This document shows positions 55,529-64,000 of a stretch of DNA of 64,000 bases, piece after piece. Below the pieces are notes generated by a model, which saw nothing but the letters and a program-made list of their open reading frames with translations, was not told the DNA's origin and ran no database searches. Each line of letters starts with the position of its first letter. Position 1 is the stretch's first letter. A program made the position numbers and the translations under genes. Source of the stretch: an uncultured Sphingomonadaceae bacterium (GTDB lineage Bacteria; Pseudomonadota; Alphaproteobacteria; Sphingomonadales; Sphingomonadaceae); the NCBI GenBank assembly GCA_947493955.1, contig CANLSQ010000001.1:1736001-1800000 (forward strand), written 5' to 3'.

Positions 55529-56065
55529 ATGGCCATCATCTTCCGAAAAGTCACCCTTCGCTCTCGGCTTAATCCGGAAACCTGTATTCGGCGGTTGCGG
55601 AACCGTAACAGCAAGGCCAAGCTATTGCCCTTTAGCGACATCACCAACAGTATTCTTTACAAGCGATATGTGCTGAGCACTATGCGTCCGTTAGATTGGT
55701 CAAACAAAGGATCCGAACCAACATTCATTGGTTTGATCCGTGCCCAGGCTACCGGTTCTACCGTTAGGGGATATATTGTACCTGGTTTGGCAATGTTATT
55801 TGTTCCGATACTCCTTCCCCTGCTTATACTGCTCGTCATAATCTGGCTCGGAACGGCTTGGTTTGCGCCATTGGATGTCAGCATGAACCCTGTCCAACAC
55901 TATTTGACACTCGCCGTTATCACAGTTGGAGTTTTGGCTATTTTGGTCGGTATTACACGGGCGTTTCGTCCTGATCGATGGAATGAGGATCAGTTGATTG
56001 AAAAGCTCGCGAGAGTTCTGGATGCGGACATTGCGAAGAACGACGCAACTGGCAGGGGCGAATAA
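55529..56065 (+). CDS. Membrane protein of unknown function, related to its downstream neighbour
   Basis: The 178-residue product starts at the ATG at 55529 (MAIIFRKVTLRSR), five bases after the fumarase stop; longer frames run into fumA and are rejected. A basic N-terminal domain (about 1-70) is followed by two membrane helices (about 75-100 and 115-140) and an acidic C-terminal helix with LIEKLARVLDADI. The layout parallels the next gene. No named family is recognised. Confidence 0.62.
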   Translation: MAIIFRKVTLRSRLNPETCIRRLRNRNSKAKLLPFSDITNSILYKRYVLSTMRPLDWSNKGSEPTFIGLIRAQATGSTVRGYIVPGLAMLFVPILLPLLILLVIIWLGTAWFAPLDVSMNPVQHYLTLAVITVGVLAILVGITRAFRPDRWNEDQLIEKLARVLDADIAKNDATGRGE

Positions 56066-56557
56066 TTGGCTGAAGATATCAAACTCTATTCTCCGATGAA
56101 GCCAATTCCGCTCGCCAAGGAGCTGAAGGCGGAAATGAAGAAGCGAAAGAAGCGCAAGGGCTATCATGTCTTTGGCAATGGAACCGAACGCAAAATGTTC
56201 CTTACCTATCGGCGTCCGGGATTCAAAAATGGAGGGGAGCCTTATTTAAAGGCCAAGATGCGTGAACATGACGGGGGCACTTTGATTGAAGGCAAGATGC
56301 GCCAGGGCAAGGCCATGCCGTTCTTCCTGTTCTGGAATGGTTTTGTCGGTTTGTTCTTTCTGTTCTCGCTCTTTTTATGGTTCGTCGATGACGCGCCGCT
56401 GTTTTTCAATCTTATCTTCTCCGGCATACCGGCAGTGATGCTCGCTATTGGCCTGACCGCTGCCTACAAGACCCGCAATGATCCGCCGGAAGACCCCGGC
56501 ACGCCCCAGAATATACTGGATTTTCTTGCCGAAACCGTGGACGCGCGGCCCCTTTGA
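56066..56557 (+). CDS. Membrane protein of unknown function, paralogue-like to upstream gene
   Basis: The 163-residue product starts at TTG 56066, directly after the upstream stop, with AGGGGCG 5 bases before it; ATG 56096 is an alternative. A very basic N-terminal domain (KAEMKKRKKRKGY), two helices around 85-110 and 115-135, and a C-terminal ILDFLAETVDA helix mirror the gene before it. G-TLI-GKMRQG ahead of the first helix matches GSTVRGY in the neighbour. Role unknown. The stop overlaps the EamA start. Confidence 0.6.
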   Translation: MAEDIKLYSPMKPIPLAKELKAEMKKRKKRKGYHVFGNGTERKMFLTYRRPGFKNGGEPYLKAKMREHDGGTLIEGKMRQGKAMPFFLFWNGFVGLFFLFSLFLWFVDDAPLFFNLIFSGIPAVMLAIGLTAAYKTRNDPPEDPGTPQNILDFLAETVDARPL

Positions 56558-57471
56558 CCTTTCCCATCTGGATACCGGCCGCCCTGCTGGCCGCCCTGTT
56601 TCTTTCGTGGCGAATGGCGGTGCAGCAGCGCATTCGTGCGGAAATGTCGGTCAATGCTGCGGCGCTGTCGCGTTTCTTCTTTGGCTGGCCGATCGCCTGC
56701 GCGATGCTCGCCAGCTATATGGCCGCGACAGGCCGCAGCGCCCTGCCCCCGCTGGACACATCCTTCTGGTGGTTCGCATGGGCAGCCGGCTTTGCCCAGA
56801 TGCTGGCGACCAACCTGATCATCATGTCCTTTGGCTTCCGTAATCTGGTCAGCGGCACCGCCTATATGAAGGTTGAAACCCTGATCGTGGCCTTTCTTGG
56901 CTGGCTGATTCTTGGCGAAACACTGGCACCACTGGCTTGGTTGGGAATCGCCATCGCATTTCTCGGGATCTTGTCGGTATCCGTCGAAGGCGGCGCGCGC
57001 GGTCTGCTGCAATGGCTCCGCGGCCTTAAGCAACCAGCAGCCCTTACAGGGCTCAGCGCGGGGTTCCTATTCGCGCTAACCGCCATCTTCATCAAGCAAT
57101 CCGCCAATGCCATCCCCGAAGTGGAGCGCACCTATGCCGGATTGATTGTGCTCACCGCGGTACTTGGCTTTCAGGCATTGATGCAAGGGCTATACGTCAT
57201 TATCCGCGAACCGGACCAGTTTCGCGCGATGCTGAAACGCTGGCGTGTGACGGCACAAGTGGGTGTGCTCGCCGCCACCGCGTCAGCAGGCTGGTTCATT
57301 GCCTATGCCCATGCGCCGGTCGCACTGGTCGGCATTGTCGGCCAGACGCAGATATTATATACGCTGGGTTTCGGGCGCTTCTATTTGAAAGAGCCACTGA
57401 GCAGGGGCGAACTTACCGGCATTTTGCTTGTCGGGATCGGCGTTACCTTGGCGCTGGCTTCAACCCTTTAG
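56554..57471 (+). CDS. EamA-type (DMT superfamily) membrane transporter
   Basis: The 305-residue product has ten hydrophobic helices in two EamA repeats. The first repeat ends with KVETLIVAFLGWLILGETLAPLAWLGIAIAFLGIL and the second with GRFYLKEPLSRGELTGILLVGIGV; both carry the conserved G-E-L/P region before the last helix. It exports or imports small metabolites, with unknown substrate. The TTG start at 56554 overlaps the upstream stop (TTGA), so it is probably translated with it. Confidence 0.82.
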   Translation: MTFPIWIPAALLAALFLSWRMAVQQRIRAEMSVNAAALSRFFFGWPIACAMLASYMAATGRSALPPLDTSFWWFAWAAGFAQMLATNLIIMSFGFRNLVSGTAYMKVETLIVAFLGWLILGETLAPLAWLGIAIAFLGILSVSVEGGARGLLQWLRGLKQPAALTGLSAGFLFALTAIFIKQSANAIPEVERTYAGLIVLTAVLGFQALMQGLYVIIREPDQFRAMLKRWRVTAQVGVLAATASAGWFIAYAHAPVALVGIVGQTQILYTLGFGRFYLKEPLSRGELTGILLVGIGVTLALASTL

Positions 57472-57492
57472 GCATCTGCCCGACTGTTCCGT

Positions 57493-58092
57493 TTATCTTG
57501 GCTCCCGCCACATGGCTTCAAGGGGCGGGCCGCCTTCACCACAGGCAAAAATCTCTCGCCGCTCAAATCCATGATGGGAGTAGAAACCATGATTGTCCGG
57601 GTTGCTGTTTTCCAGATAGCAGGGAATGGCCTGGGCATCGCAAGCCTGGAGCACTGGTGCCAGCAGCGCTTTGCCTAGCCCGGTGCCACGCGCACCTTTT
57701 CGTGTTCCGATGGTGAACAGATAACAATGGGGCTCGCGGGGATGATGCTTCTCCATGATTTCGCCGGCTGCCATGGCCCGTTTGAGGCCGCCAACATTAC
57801 CGTGAATAAATTGCCCAACCGCAAAACGGATCATTGCGAGCAAACCCATATTCCCCGATTGATCCGGCGCAAGCCACATGGTTGCCCCTTCATTACCCGC
57901 AAGGTGGCAAAATCCATTCCGCGCATAGATTTCGCGTGCGAGTACGCGAAAGGATGCTTGGATGGCCTGTTGGCTGTCGAACATCCATGTGTTTACCGGG
58001 TCATCGGCAAAGGCCTCGGCAGTGATGTCGGCGAGCTGGCGCCAATCAGCAGGCGTGGCACGGGTTAGCCCATTGGGCAGATCAATATCCAT
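57493..58092 (-). CDS. GNAT-family N-acetyltransferase
   Basis: The 199-residue GNAT enzyme has acetyl-CoA motif A as GTRKGARGTGLGKALL near residues 130-145. The C-terminal region contains YLENSNPDNHGFYSHHGFE, which is typical. The substrate amine is unknown. Its ATG overlaps the SDR stop by one base, so the two form an operon on the minus strand. Confidence 0.85.
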   Translation of the reverse strand: MDIDLPNGLTRATPADWRQLADITAEAFADDPVNTWMFDSQQAIQASFRVLAREIYARNGFCHLAGNEGATMWLAPDQSGNMGLLAMIRFAVGQFIHGNVGGLKRAMAAGEIMEKHHPREPHCYLFTIGTRKGARGTGLGKALLAPVLQACDAQAIPCYLENSNPDNHGFYSHHGFERREIFACGEGGPPLEAMWREPR

Positions 58093-58904
58093 CAGCTTTG
58101 CATCCCCTCAAAAAATCTCTGCACATCATAAACCTCGTCCCCCTCGCTGCGCGGCGCATATTTGTCGAACGCCTTTTTCATTTCGTCATAACGCTCGTCG
58201 AAGCGGACGACATTATAACCGTGGCTGACAACATAATATTCACCGGCCTCGATCTGCGGCGCGATGATTTTTGCATATTCCGCCGCGTCCATCGCAACAG
58301 GGATTGTCTGATTGGCTTCTGACAGCTCGGACTTCACCCAGCCAGGAATGATGACCCCGGTGGTCAGCCAGTCAGGTGCCTCCCGGCGCAATACATCCAT
58401 TAAGCCGAATATCGCATGCTTGCTTGAGACATAGGCGCCGCCACCGAATGGGAAGGCATTGAACAGCGCGTTTTCCGAGGCGACAGAATAGATTGCGGAA
58501 GGCTTCTCCTCGGCCCGGAAGCGTCGACCAAATTCGGAAATGGCGGACCACATGCCCCAGAAATTCACTTCAAATATTCGCCGCGCTTCCGCCGGGTCAG
58601 TCTTGATCACCGATTTCATCGAGCCGCCAATGCCGGCATTGTTGATCAACAAATCCGCCCGACCGTTTTCCGCCCATGCAAAGTCGGCCAGCGCTTCGAT
58701 GTCTTCCGGCCTGGTCACGTCGCCGACTTGATATTTCGCGTCCACACCCTCTTGAATCAATTGGCTTACGGCTTCCTTTAGCCTGTCTTCGCGTGGTTCA
58801 AACAGGATGATCCGGGAACCTGCCTTTCCCATCTCGCGTGCCAGGGCAAAACCGATACCGGTCGCGCCGCCTGTGATGACGGCTGTCTTTCCTGCAAATT
58901 CCAT
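58092..58904 (-). CDS. Short-chain dehydrogenase/reductase
   Basis: The 270-residue classical SDR has TGGATGIGFA at the N-terminus, NNAG in LLINNAGIGG, a serine in SVASENA and catalytic YVSSK. The ATG at 58904 follows GGGAGG by 5-6 bases; a longer frame to 58934 lacks such a site. It is co-transcribed with the GNAT gene. The acidic C-terminal tail is unremarkable and the substrate unknown. Confidence 0.88.
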   Translation of the reverse strand: MEFAGKTAVITGGATGIGFALAREMGKAGSRIILFEPREDRLKEAVSQLIQEGVDAKYQVGDVTRPEDIEALADFAWAENGRADLLINNAGIGGSMKSVIKTDPAEARRIFEVNFWGMWSAISEFGRRFRAEEKPSAIYSVASENALFNAFPFGGGAYVSSKHAIFGLMDVLRREAPDWLTTGVIIPGWVKSELSEANQTIPVAMDAAEYAKIIAPQIEAGEYYVVSHGYNVVRFDERYDEMKKAFDKYAPRSEGDEVYDVQRFFEGMQS

Positions 58905-58966
58905 TTCACCCTCCCAAAACCTGGCAACTGTCACATGAAAACCACCATGACAAATTATCGCCGGGA

Positions 58967-59275
58967 ATGACTGACAATAGCACCAAGAATACCTATATAA
59001 AGGCCATGTATGTTTTCATCATCTTTATCTGCGGTATCGGCAATTTCGCCATGCACAAGGCGATGATGGAGAGCGACCATCCGATGATCACCGAAGCGCG
59101 GGGCAGTTTTTCGAAGCTGCTGGGTCCCTATGGCAGCTATATATTGGAGTTCGCAATGCTTGCCGCCGCGCTGATCTTCGCCAATATGGGGATGCTCAGC
59201 GCTGTATTCTTCTATGGCATTTACACATTGGCCAACTGCGCCGGTGCATATGTCCTCTTCTCAAACAAACATTAA
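58967..59275 (+). CDS. Small membrane protein of unknown function
   Basis: The 102-residue product has two or three hydrophobic segments: YVFIIFICGIGNFAMHKAMM, a segment after YGSYILEFAML, and the final FFYGIYTLANCAGAYVLF. There is no signal-peptide cleavage region or known motif. The start is the ATG at 58967, after a weak GGGA. It lies between the SDR promoter side and the TonB receptor gene. Confidence 0.65.
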   Translation: MTDNSTKNTYIKAMYVFIIFICGIGNFAMHKAMMESDHPMITEARGSFSKLLGPYGSYILEFAMLAAALIFANMGMLSAVFFYGIYTLANCAGAYVLFSNKH

Positions 59276-59331
59276 GATAGAACAGTTTATTGCAGCATCT
59301 TGTGAAATTGCACTGCAAAGTTGTTGATCCG

Positions 59332-59345
59332 ACTACAGATGTAGT
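59332..59345. promoter_or_regulatory. BlaI/CopY-like TACA-N2-TGTA operator dyad
   Basis: ACTACAGATGTAGT is a perfect 6+2+6 dyad with the TACA-NN-TGTA core used by BlaI/MecI/CopY-family repressors. It lies about 100 bases before the TonB receptor start, where it could control that gene. The regulator is not in the window, so this is a motif match only. Confidence 0.4.
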
Positions 59346-59445
59346 TTGTCGAAATACGGTATCTCGTGTAACCAACCGGCCATAGCAAACGGACAAGAAA
59401 CATACGAAATATACAGAGACCTAATTCCGGTAAGGGGGGATTATC

Positions 59446-61482
59446 TTGAACAAAACCACGTGGTTATCTTTGGCTATTGCAATTTCCGCGGTGCCATCCG
59501 CTGCATTGGCGCAAACGGCAACAAGTACCAATAGCAACCTGCAACCACGGACGGAAAATGGGCGTCAGATTTACGATGTCGGACAATTTGCGCGGTTCAA
59601 CCCCCGCACCGCACTGGATATCGTGCAGCAAGTACCTGGCTTTATCATTGATACTGGTGACGAAGATGCACGCGGGTTGGGACAGGCAGACGAAAATGTC
59701 TTGATCAATGGCGCGCGGATTGCCGGCAAGAATAATGACGCTTTCACCGTTTTGGGTCGCATATCAGCTGCCAGCGTATTGCGCGTCGAGATTGTCGATG
59801 GTGCAACACTTAGTATTTCCGGTTTATCGGGTCAGGTGTTGAATCTGGTTACCAGCAGTGACGGTGCGACAGGAATAACCGGCAATTTCAAATGGCGACC
59901 ACAATGGCGACGGGCAGGAAGCGACTGGTTTGACGGTGAGGTATCGGTTAGCGGCAAGATCGGCAAAGGCGATTTTACCATTGCCGTCCAGAATGAAAGC
60001 TTTCGCAATGGAGCGCGGGGACCGGAGCGAGTCACCAACGGACAAGGCGAACTGCTATTTGAGCGCTTTGAAACCGGCCAGCCGCAGGCTGATGCTCCAA
60101 CGATCAATGCCTCCTACAGCCGGACCAGCGATGCCGGATCGGTCTTCAACATCAGTGGTGAATATGGAATCGATCATTTTCGCCAGCGCGTCGAAACTTT
60201 GCGGACGCAGGCTGGAGTACCGGATATTTTCGAACTGTTTACCCGCCGCGAAAGGGAATGGAACGCAGAATTCAGCGCAGATTATGAATTTGATCTGGGT
60301 GGCGGCCGGTTGAAACTGATAGGGCTGCAACGGCTGGAGCACAGCCCGACCAGGGATTTTTTCAGCCGTACTTTTACCGATGGTGTTACTGAACCTTTCA
60401 TAAGCGCCTTTAACCGCACAGTGGATGAAGGAGAATCCGTGCTGCGTGCCGAATATGGTTGGCAAACCGCTGGCGGAACCGACTGGGGTTTCAGCCTGGA
60501 GGGCGCATATAATTTCCTTGAAAGCGAGGCCGATAGAGGGGGCGATAGCAATACCCGTGTTGAAGAGAAAAGAGGCGAATTCATAACAACTTATGGGCGA
60601 CCTTTGTCTGAAAACTTAACGCTGCAAGCCGCTCTTGGAGGCGAGTATAGCGAGATCAGTCAAGGCGATCTCACTCGGTCTTTCATCCGGCCTAAAGGGT
60701 CTGTTGCCCTGGCCTGGAGACCGGCCGCAGATTTTGATCTCAGTTTCAAATTGTCCCGGGAAGTGGATCAGCTCGACTTTTTCGATTTTGTCGGCTCGGT
60801 CGAGGTATCGAATGATGTTCAGACCGCAGGCAATACCAATCTGGTGCCGCCGCAAAAATGGCGGGCTGAACTGGAAGCAACCAAGAAACTGGGCGCGTTC
60901 GGTTCTGCCACGGTCACGTTTTTTGGAGAGAAGATCAATGATATTGTCGATACCTTCCCAATTGATGACATACGCGAAGCCCGCGGCAATATTGGCAGCG
61001 CGGACCGCTATGGCATTGAACTTGTTTCTAGCCTGTTGTTTGATCCGATCGGTTGGAAAGGCGCGAAGCTGGACATCGAAGTCGAAAGCGTAAAAAGCAG
61101 TGTTCGCGATCCGATTACTCTTCGAAATCGGCGGATCGGACAGGATGATCGCTACAGCTATGAGATCACCCTTCGCCACGATATTCCCGATACAGACTGG
61201 GCCTGGGGCGCCGGAATCGAAGATTTTGATGATGTCGCAAGTATTCGCCTCGACCAGATCGCAGATTTTGATACGCTGGCCCCCTATTCTTGGATCTTTG
61301 TCGAGCACAAGGATGTTTTCGGTCTGACCGTGAACGCCAATCTTGGCAATTTATTCGATCGCGGCGAGCGTTTTGTGCGCACCGATTATGTTAATCGGCG
61401 AGACGGACCCATTGACTTTATCGAAGACCGCACACGGAGATTCGGTCTTGTGTACAGGTTGACCATCAGCGGCAGTTTCTAA
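59446..61482 (+). CDS. TonB-dependent outer-membrane receptor
   Basis: The 678-residue product starts at TTG 59446, with AAGGGGGGAT a few bases upstream. A signal peptide ends SAALAQ. A plug domain (about 30-130) has ALDIVQQVPGFIID and ENVLINGAR, and the long C-terminal barrel ends YRLTISGSF with a terminal phenylalanine. It takes up a bulky ligand using TonB energy. No siderophore, vitamin or sugar genes adjoin it. No N-terminal sigma-regulator extension is present. Confidence 0.88.
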   Translation: MNKTTWLSLAIAISAVPSAALAQTATSTNSNLQPRTENGRQIYDVGQFARFNPRTALDIVQQVPGFIIDTGDEDARGLGQADENVLINGARIAGKNNDAFTVLGRISAASVLRVEIVDGATLSISGLSGQVLNLVTSSDGATGITGNFKWRPQWRRAGSDWFDGEVSVSGKIGKGDFTIAVQNESFRNGARGPERVTNGQGELLFERFETGQPQADAPTINASYSRTSDAGSVFNISGEYGIDHFRQRVETLRTQAGVPDIFELFTRREREWNAEFSADYEFDLGGGRLKLIGLQRLEHSPTRDFFSRTFTDGVTEPFISAFNRTVDEGESVLRAEYGWQTAGGTDWGFSLEGAYNFLESEADRGGDSNTRVEEKRGEFITTYGRPLSENLTLQAALGGEYSEISQGDLTRSFIRPKGSVALAWRPAADFDLSFKLSREVDQLDFFDFVGSVEVSNDVQTAGNTNLVPPQKWRAELEATKKLGAFGSATVTFFGEKINDIVDTFPIDDIREARGNIGSADRYGIELVSSLLFDPIGWKGAKLDIEVESVKSSVRDPITLRNRRIGQDDRYSYEITLRHDIPDTDWAWGAGIEDFDDVASIRLDQIADFDTLAPYSWIFVEHKDVFGLTVNANLGNLFDRGERFVRTDYVNRRDGPIDFIEDRTRRFGLVYRLTISGSF

Positions 61483-61536
61483 AGTCTCACAGCGCTGCAC
61501 ATAGACAAGCGTCGACGGCATCCCTACATCCGAGTT

Positions 61537-63351
61537 ATGCCACCAGACCAAAGTACAAAGGGTCAAATCGACCCGCCCATGATCCCGACGCTAAAGCGCT
61601 TCCTGCCCTATTTGTGGCCAAAGGATGAACCGGCTTTGCGCGTGCGCATTGTCATCGCCGGATTGCTGGTGCTCTGCGCCAAGGCAGCCGTTCTTTCCAT
61701 GCCCTTTGCCTACAAGGCGGTTGTCGACGGGATGACTGCCGGAACCGAGGCGGCGCTCACCGTGCTGCTCGCTTTGGTCGCTGCCTATGGATTGGCGCGC
61801 TTTGGTCAGGTGATGTTCGACAATCTGCGCAACATTGTCTTCGAGAAAGTCGGACAGGAAGCCGCGCGGCGTCTTGCCACAAATGTCTTTGCGCACTTGC
61901 ATCAGCTGTCGCTGCGCTTCCATCTGGGTCGACGCACTGGCGAGATTACGAAAGTCATCGAACGGGGAACGAAGAGTATCGACATCATGCTCTATTTTCT
62001 GCTGTTCAACATCGCCCCGACATTAATCGAGCTGATCGCGGTGCTGGTCATTTTTCAGGTGAAATTCGGCTTTGGTCTGGTCGCCGCAACCGTCGCAATG
62101 GTGGCCATCTATATTACATTCACCCGCAAGGTAACTGACTGGCGCAACGCTCTGCGTGCGGAAATGAATGATATGGACACACGGGCGATTGGCCGTTCCG
62201 TCGATGCGCTGCTTAACTACGAGACCGTGAAATATTTTACCGCCGAAGAACGTGAGGGCGAACGATATAACCGGGCAATGCAGGATTGGGCCAATGCGGC
62301 GGTCAAATCGGAAAATTCTCTGGGCATGCTCAATATCGGGCAATCGATCATCACCAACCTGACCATGTTCGGGGCGATGAGCTACAGCGTCTATGGCTGG
62401 AGCCAGGGGCAGCTCACCGTCGGTGACCTGGTACTGGTCAACGCGCTCCTGATGCAATTATTTCGGCCGCTGGATCTGCTCGGCATGGTTTATCGCACCA
62501 TCCGTCAGGGTCTGGTGGATATGGATGCGATGTTCAAACTGATCGATACCGATCCGGAAATTACTGACAAACCGGGTGCAGCGACACTGAATGTCAGTAC
62601 CGGTCAGGTGACATTTGAGGATGTCGCTTTTGCCTATGATGAGGACCGCGCAATCCTCCATGGCCTTAGCTTTGAAGTGCCACCCGATGGAACATTGGCT
62701 ATTGTCGGACCGTCCGGTGCGGGCAAATCCACCCTCGCGCGGTTGCTGTTCCGCTTTTATGATCCGCAAGCCGGACGGATACTGATTGATGGTCAGGATA
62801 TTTCCAATGTCACCCAGAACAGCCTGCGCGGCGCCATTGGTATCGTGCCGCAGGACAGCGTGCTGTTCAACGACACGATCGGCTATAATATCGGCTATGG
62901 CCGCGAAGGCGCCACCCAGGCGGAGATCGAGGAAGTGGCGCGCGGTGCAGCGCTGGATGGCTTTATAGCCAAGCTTCCTGACGGCTATGACACGCAGGTC
63001 GGCGAGCGCGGTCTCAAACTGTCCGGTGGTGAGAAACAGCGCGTCGCCATCGCCCGGACCTTGCTCAAAAACCCGCCCGTGCTGATATTGGACGAGGCAA
63101 CATCGGCGCTCGACAGCCGCACCGAAGACGAGATTCAGGCGACACTCGCCAAAATCTCGGAACGCCGCACCACCCTGATCATCGCCCACCGGCTATCGAC
63201 TATCACCCATGCCGACGAGATTATCGTTCTCAACGAAGGCCGGATTGCAGAGCGTGGCAATCACAGGGCACTGCTTGCCGAAGAAGGCCTTTATGCGGAA
63301 ATGTGGCAACGACAGGCGGAGGACCGGCAATTGGAGCAGGTTGAAGTTTAA
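61537..63351 (+). CDS. ATM1/HMT1-type ABC exporter (fused membrane and ATPase domains)
   Basis: The 604-residue half-transporter has six membrane helices (about 25-320), then an ATPase domain. Walker A GPSGAGKST lies near 390, the signature LSGGEKQR near 500 and Walker B VLILDEATSALD near 515, with the H-loop IIAHRLS after it. The KVIERGTKSID and NYETVKYF segments are typical of ATM1-like exporters in Alphaproteobacteria. These move glutathione-linked metal or sulphur species. It acts as a homodimer. Confidence 0.92.
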   Translation: MPPDQSTKGQIDPPMIPTLKRFLPYLWPKDEPALRVRIVIAGLLVLCAKAAVLSMPFAYKAVVDGMTAGTEAALTVLLALVAAYGLARFGQVMFDNLRNIVFEKVGQEAARRLATNVFAHLHQLSLRFHLGRRTGEITKVIERGTKSIDIMLYFLLFNIAPTLIELIAVLVIFQVKFGFGLVAATVAMVAIYITFTRKVTDWRNALRAEMNDMDTRAIGRSVDALLNYETVKYFTAEEREGERYNRAMQDWANAAVKSENSLGMLNIGQSIITNLTMFGAMSYSVYGWSQGQLTVGDLVLVNALLMQLFRPLDLLGMVYRTIRQGLVDMDAMFKLIDTDPEITDKPGAATLNVSTGQVTFEDVAFAYDEDRAILHGLSFEVPPDGTLAIVGPSGAGKSTLARLLFRFYDPQAGRILIDGQDISNVTQNSLRGAIGIVPQDSVLFNDTIGYNIGYGREGATQAEIEEVARGAALDGFIAKLPDGYDTQVGERGLKLSGGEKQRVAIARTLLKNPPVLILDEATSALDSRTEDEIQATLAKISERRTTLIIAHRLSTITHADEIIVLNEGRIAERGNHRALLAEEGLYAEMWQRQAEDRQLEQVEV

Positions 63352-63359
63352 GCGGTTGT

Positions 63360-63432
63360 GCTCCGCACTTGATGCGGAGCCTGGAGTAGACGGGCGTAAC
63401 AGCCATCCTGGGCTCCGCATCAAGTGCGGAGC
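63360..63432. repeat. REP-like long inverted repeat between convergent genes
   Basis: Two 22-base arms, at 63360-63381 and 63411-63432, are exact reverse complements around a 29-base loop. Each arm is itself a smaller palindrome with CTCCGCA and TGCGGAG halves. It lies between the stops of the ABC exporter and the carboxylase gene, the usual place for REP elements, and could end transcription from both sides. Confidence 0.78.
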
Positions 63433-63449
63433 CCATCACGCGCAACCTA

Positions 63450-64000
63450 TCACTCCACTTCCAGTTTCTGCCACGCCAGATCGGCAAATTCGCATAGCAG
63501 CGGTCTTGTCTCTCGCGGGTCGATGATATCCTCGACGCTAAACTGTTCCGCCGTGCGGAACGGTGATGTCACCTGATTGAGTTTGGCCTTGATCTCTTCC
63601 AGCCGGGCCGCTGGGTCCTCAGACGCTTCAATGTCTGCCTTGTAAGCAACCTCCAGTCCGCCTGCGATCGGCAACGACCCCCAATCGCCACTCGGCCAGG
63701 CAAAACGATATTGGAAATTTTCCGCATTGGACATCGCGCTGCCCGCAATACCGTAGGCACGCCGCACGATGATACTGGCCCATGGCACGGTTGCTTTATA
63801 GACCGCGTTCATCGCCTGCACGCCATAGCGGATCGTGCCGGTGCGTTCGGCATCTTCGCCAATCATGAAACCCGGATTGTCGACCAGATGAACCACCGGC
63901 AGACGGAACTGATCCGCCAGCTTTGCAAAACGCTCGACCTTTTCCGATGACTTAGCTTCCCAGCTACCACCCAGAAAACTGGGGTCATTGGCCAGCACCG
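63450..64000 (-). CDS. Acyl-CoA carboxylase carboxyltransferase (beta) subunit, C-terminal part
   Basis: About 183 residues of the C-terminal half of a biotin-dependent carboxyltransferase are present. The frame enters from the right edge as V-LANDPSFLGGSW. HLVDNPGFMIGEDAE (the carboxyl-CT site), RRAYGIAGSAM and FAWPSGDWGSLP are family hallmarks. The start is off the window. Whether the substrate is propionyl-, methylcrotonyl- or another acyl-CoA cannot be told from this part. Confidence 0.88.
   Translation of the reverse strand, partial: VLANDPSFLGGSWEAKSSEKVERFAKLADQFRLPVVHLVDNPGFMIGEDAERTGTIRYGVQAMNAVYKATVPWASIIVRRAYGIAGSAMSNAENFQYRFAWPSGDWGSLPIAGGLEVAYKADIEASEDPAARLEEIKAKLNQVTSPFRTAEQFSVEDIIDPRETRPLLCEFADLAWQKLEVE

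Overview
The window looks like chromosomal DNA of a sphingomonad (Alphaproteobacteria, Sphingomonadales; a marine Sphingopyxis/Parasphingorhabdus-like organism is my inference). The basis is the J-protein/CobS/CobT neighbourhood, the ATM1-type exporter, a TonB-dependent receptor, moderate-to-high GC and many NTG starts with weak Shine-Dalgarno sites. No rRNA, tRNA, CRISPR array, insertion sequence or prophage was seen.

Layout. 1-5978: the tail of a J-domain protein, CobS, a bifunctional penicillin-binding protein, CobT and a nitroreductase. 5979-22392: a five-gene locus of a CHAT-protease/TPR protein, a CHASE2 class III adenylate cyclase, a small FecR-like exported protein, a TpsB transporter and a 2774-residue TpsA-type exoprotein. 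A near-perfect CRP-like operator lies in front of it. 22438-28137: cysS, a D-2-hydroxyacid dehydrogenase, an acetolactate-synthase-type enzyme and an aldehyde dehydrogenase. 28390-38072: a compact four-gene operon of a five-haem cytochrome, a lipoprotein with two DUF336/GlcG domains, an outer-membrane barrel and a decahaem cytochrome fused to an LVIVD-type propeller. This reads as an envelope electron-transfer complex.

38073-40958: two glycine-zipper proteins flank an SDR gene and a tandem array of three 39-40-residue hydrophobic peptides. The array has a strong sigma-54 (-24/-12) promoter, an upstream inverted repeat at enhancer distance and a clear terminator. I consider this array, the CHAT/cyclase/TPS locus and the multihaem operon the three best candidates for undescribed systems.

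41083-47826: a minus-strand run of small, mostly hypothetical envelope genes (MlaA, DUF1294-Excalibur, a GrlR-like protein, an HTH protein, a 38-residue membrane peptide). 47823-51645: class Ia ribonucleotide reductase nrdA/nrdB with candidate NrdR boxes, DnaA-box-like sites and an intrinsic terminator between the subunits. 51710-64000: an epimerase, MreB, class I fumarase, two related membrane proteins, an EamA transporter, a GNAT acetyltransferase, an SDR, a TonB-dependent receptor with a BlaI-like operator, an ATM1-like ABC exporter, a REP-like repeat and the end of an acyl-CoA carboxylase beta subunit.

Starts were adjusted by hand where the longest open frame was implausible. All family calls come from reading the translations, without database searches.
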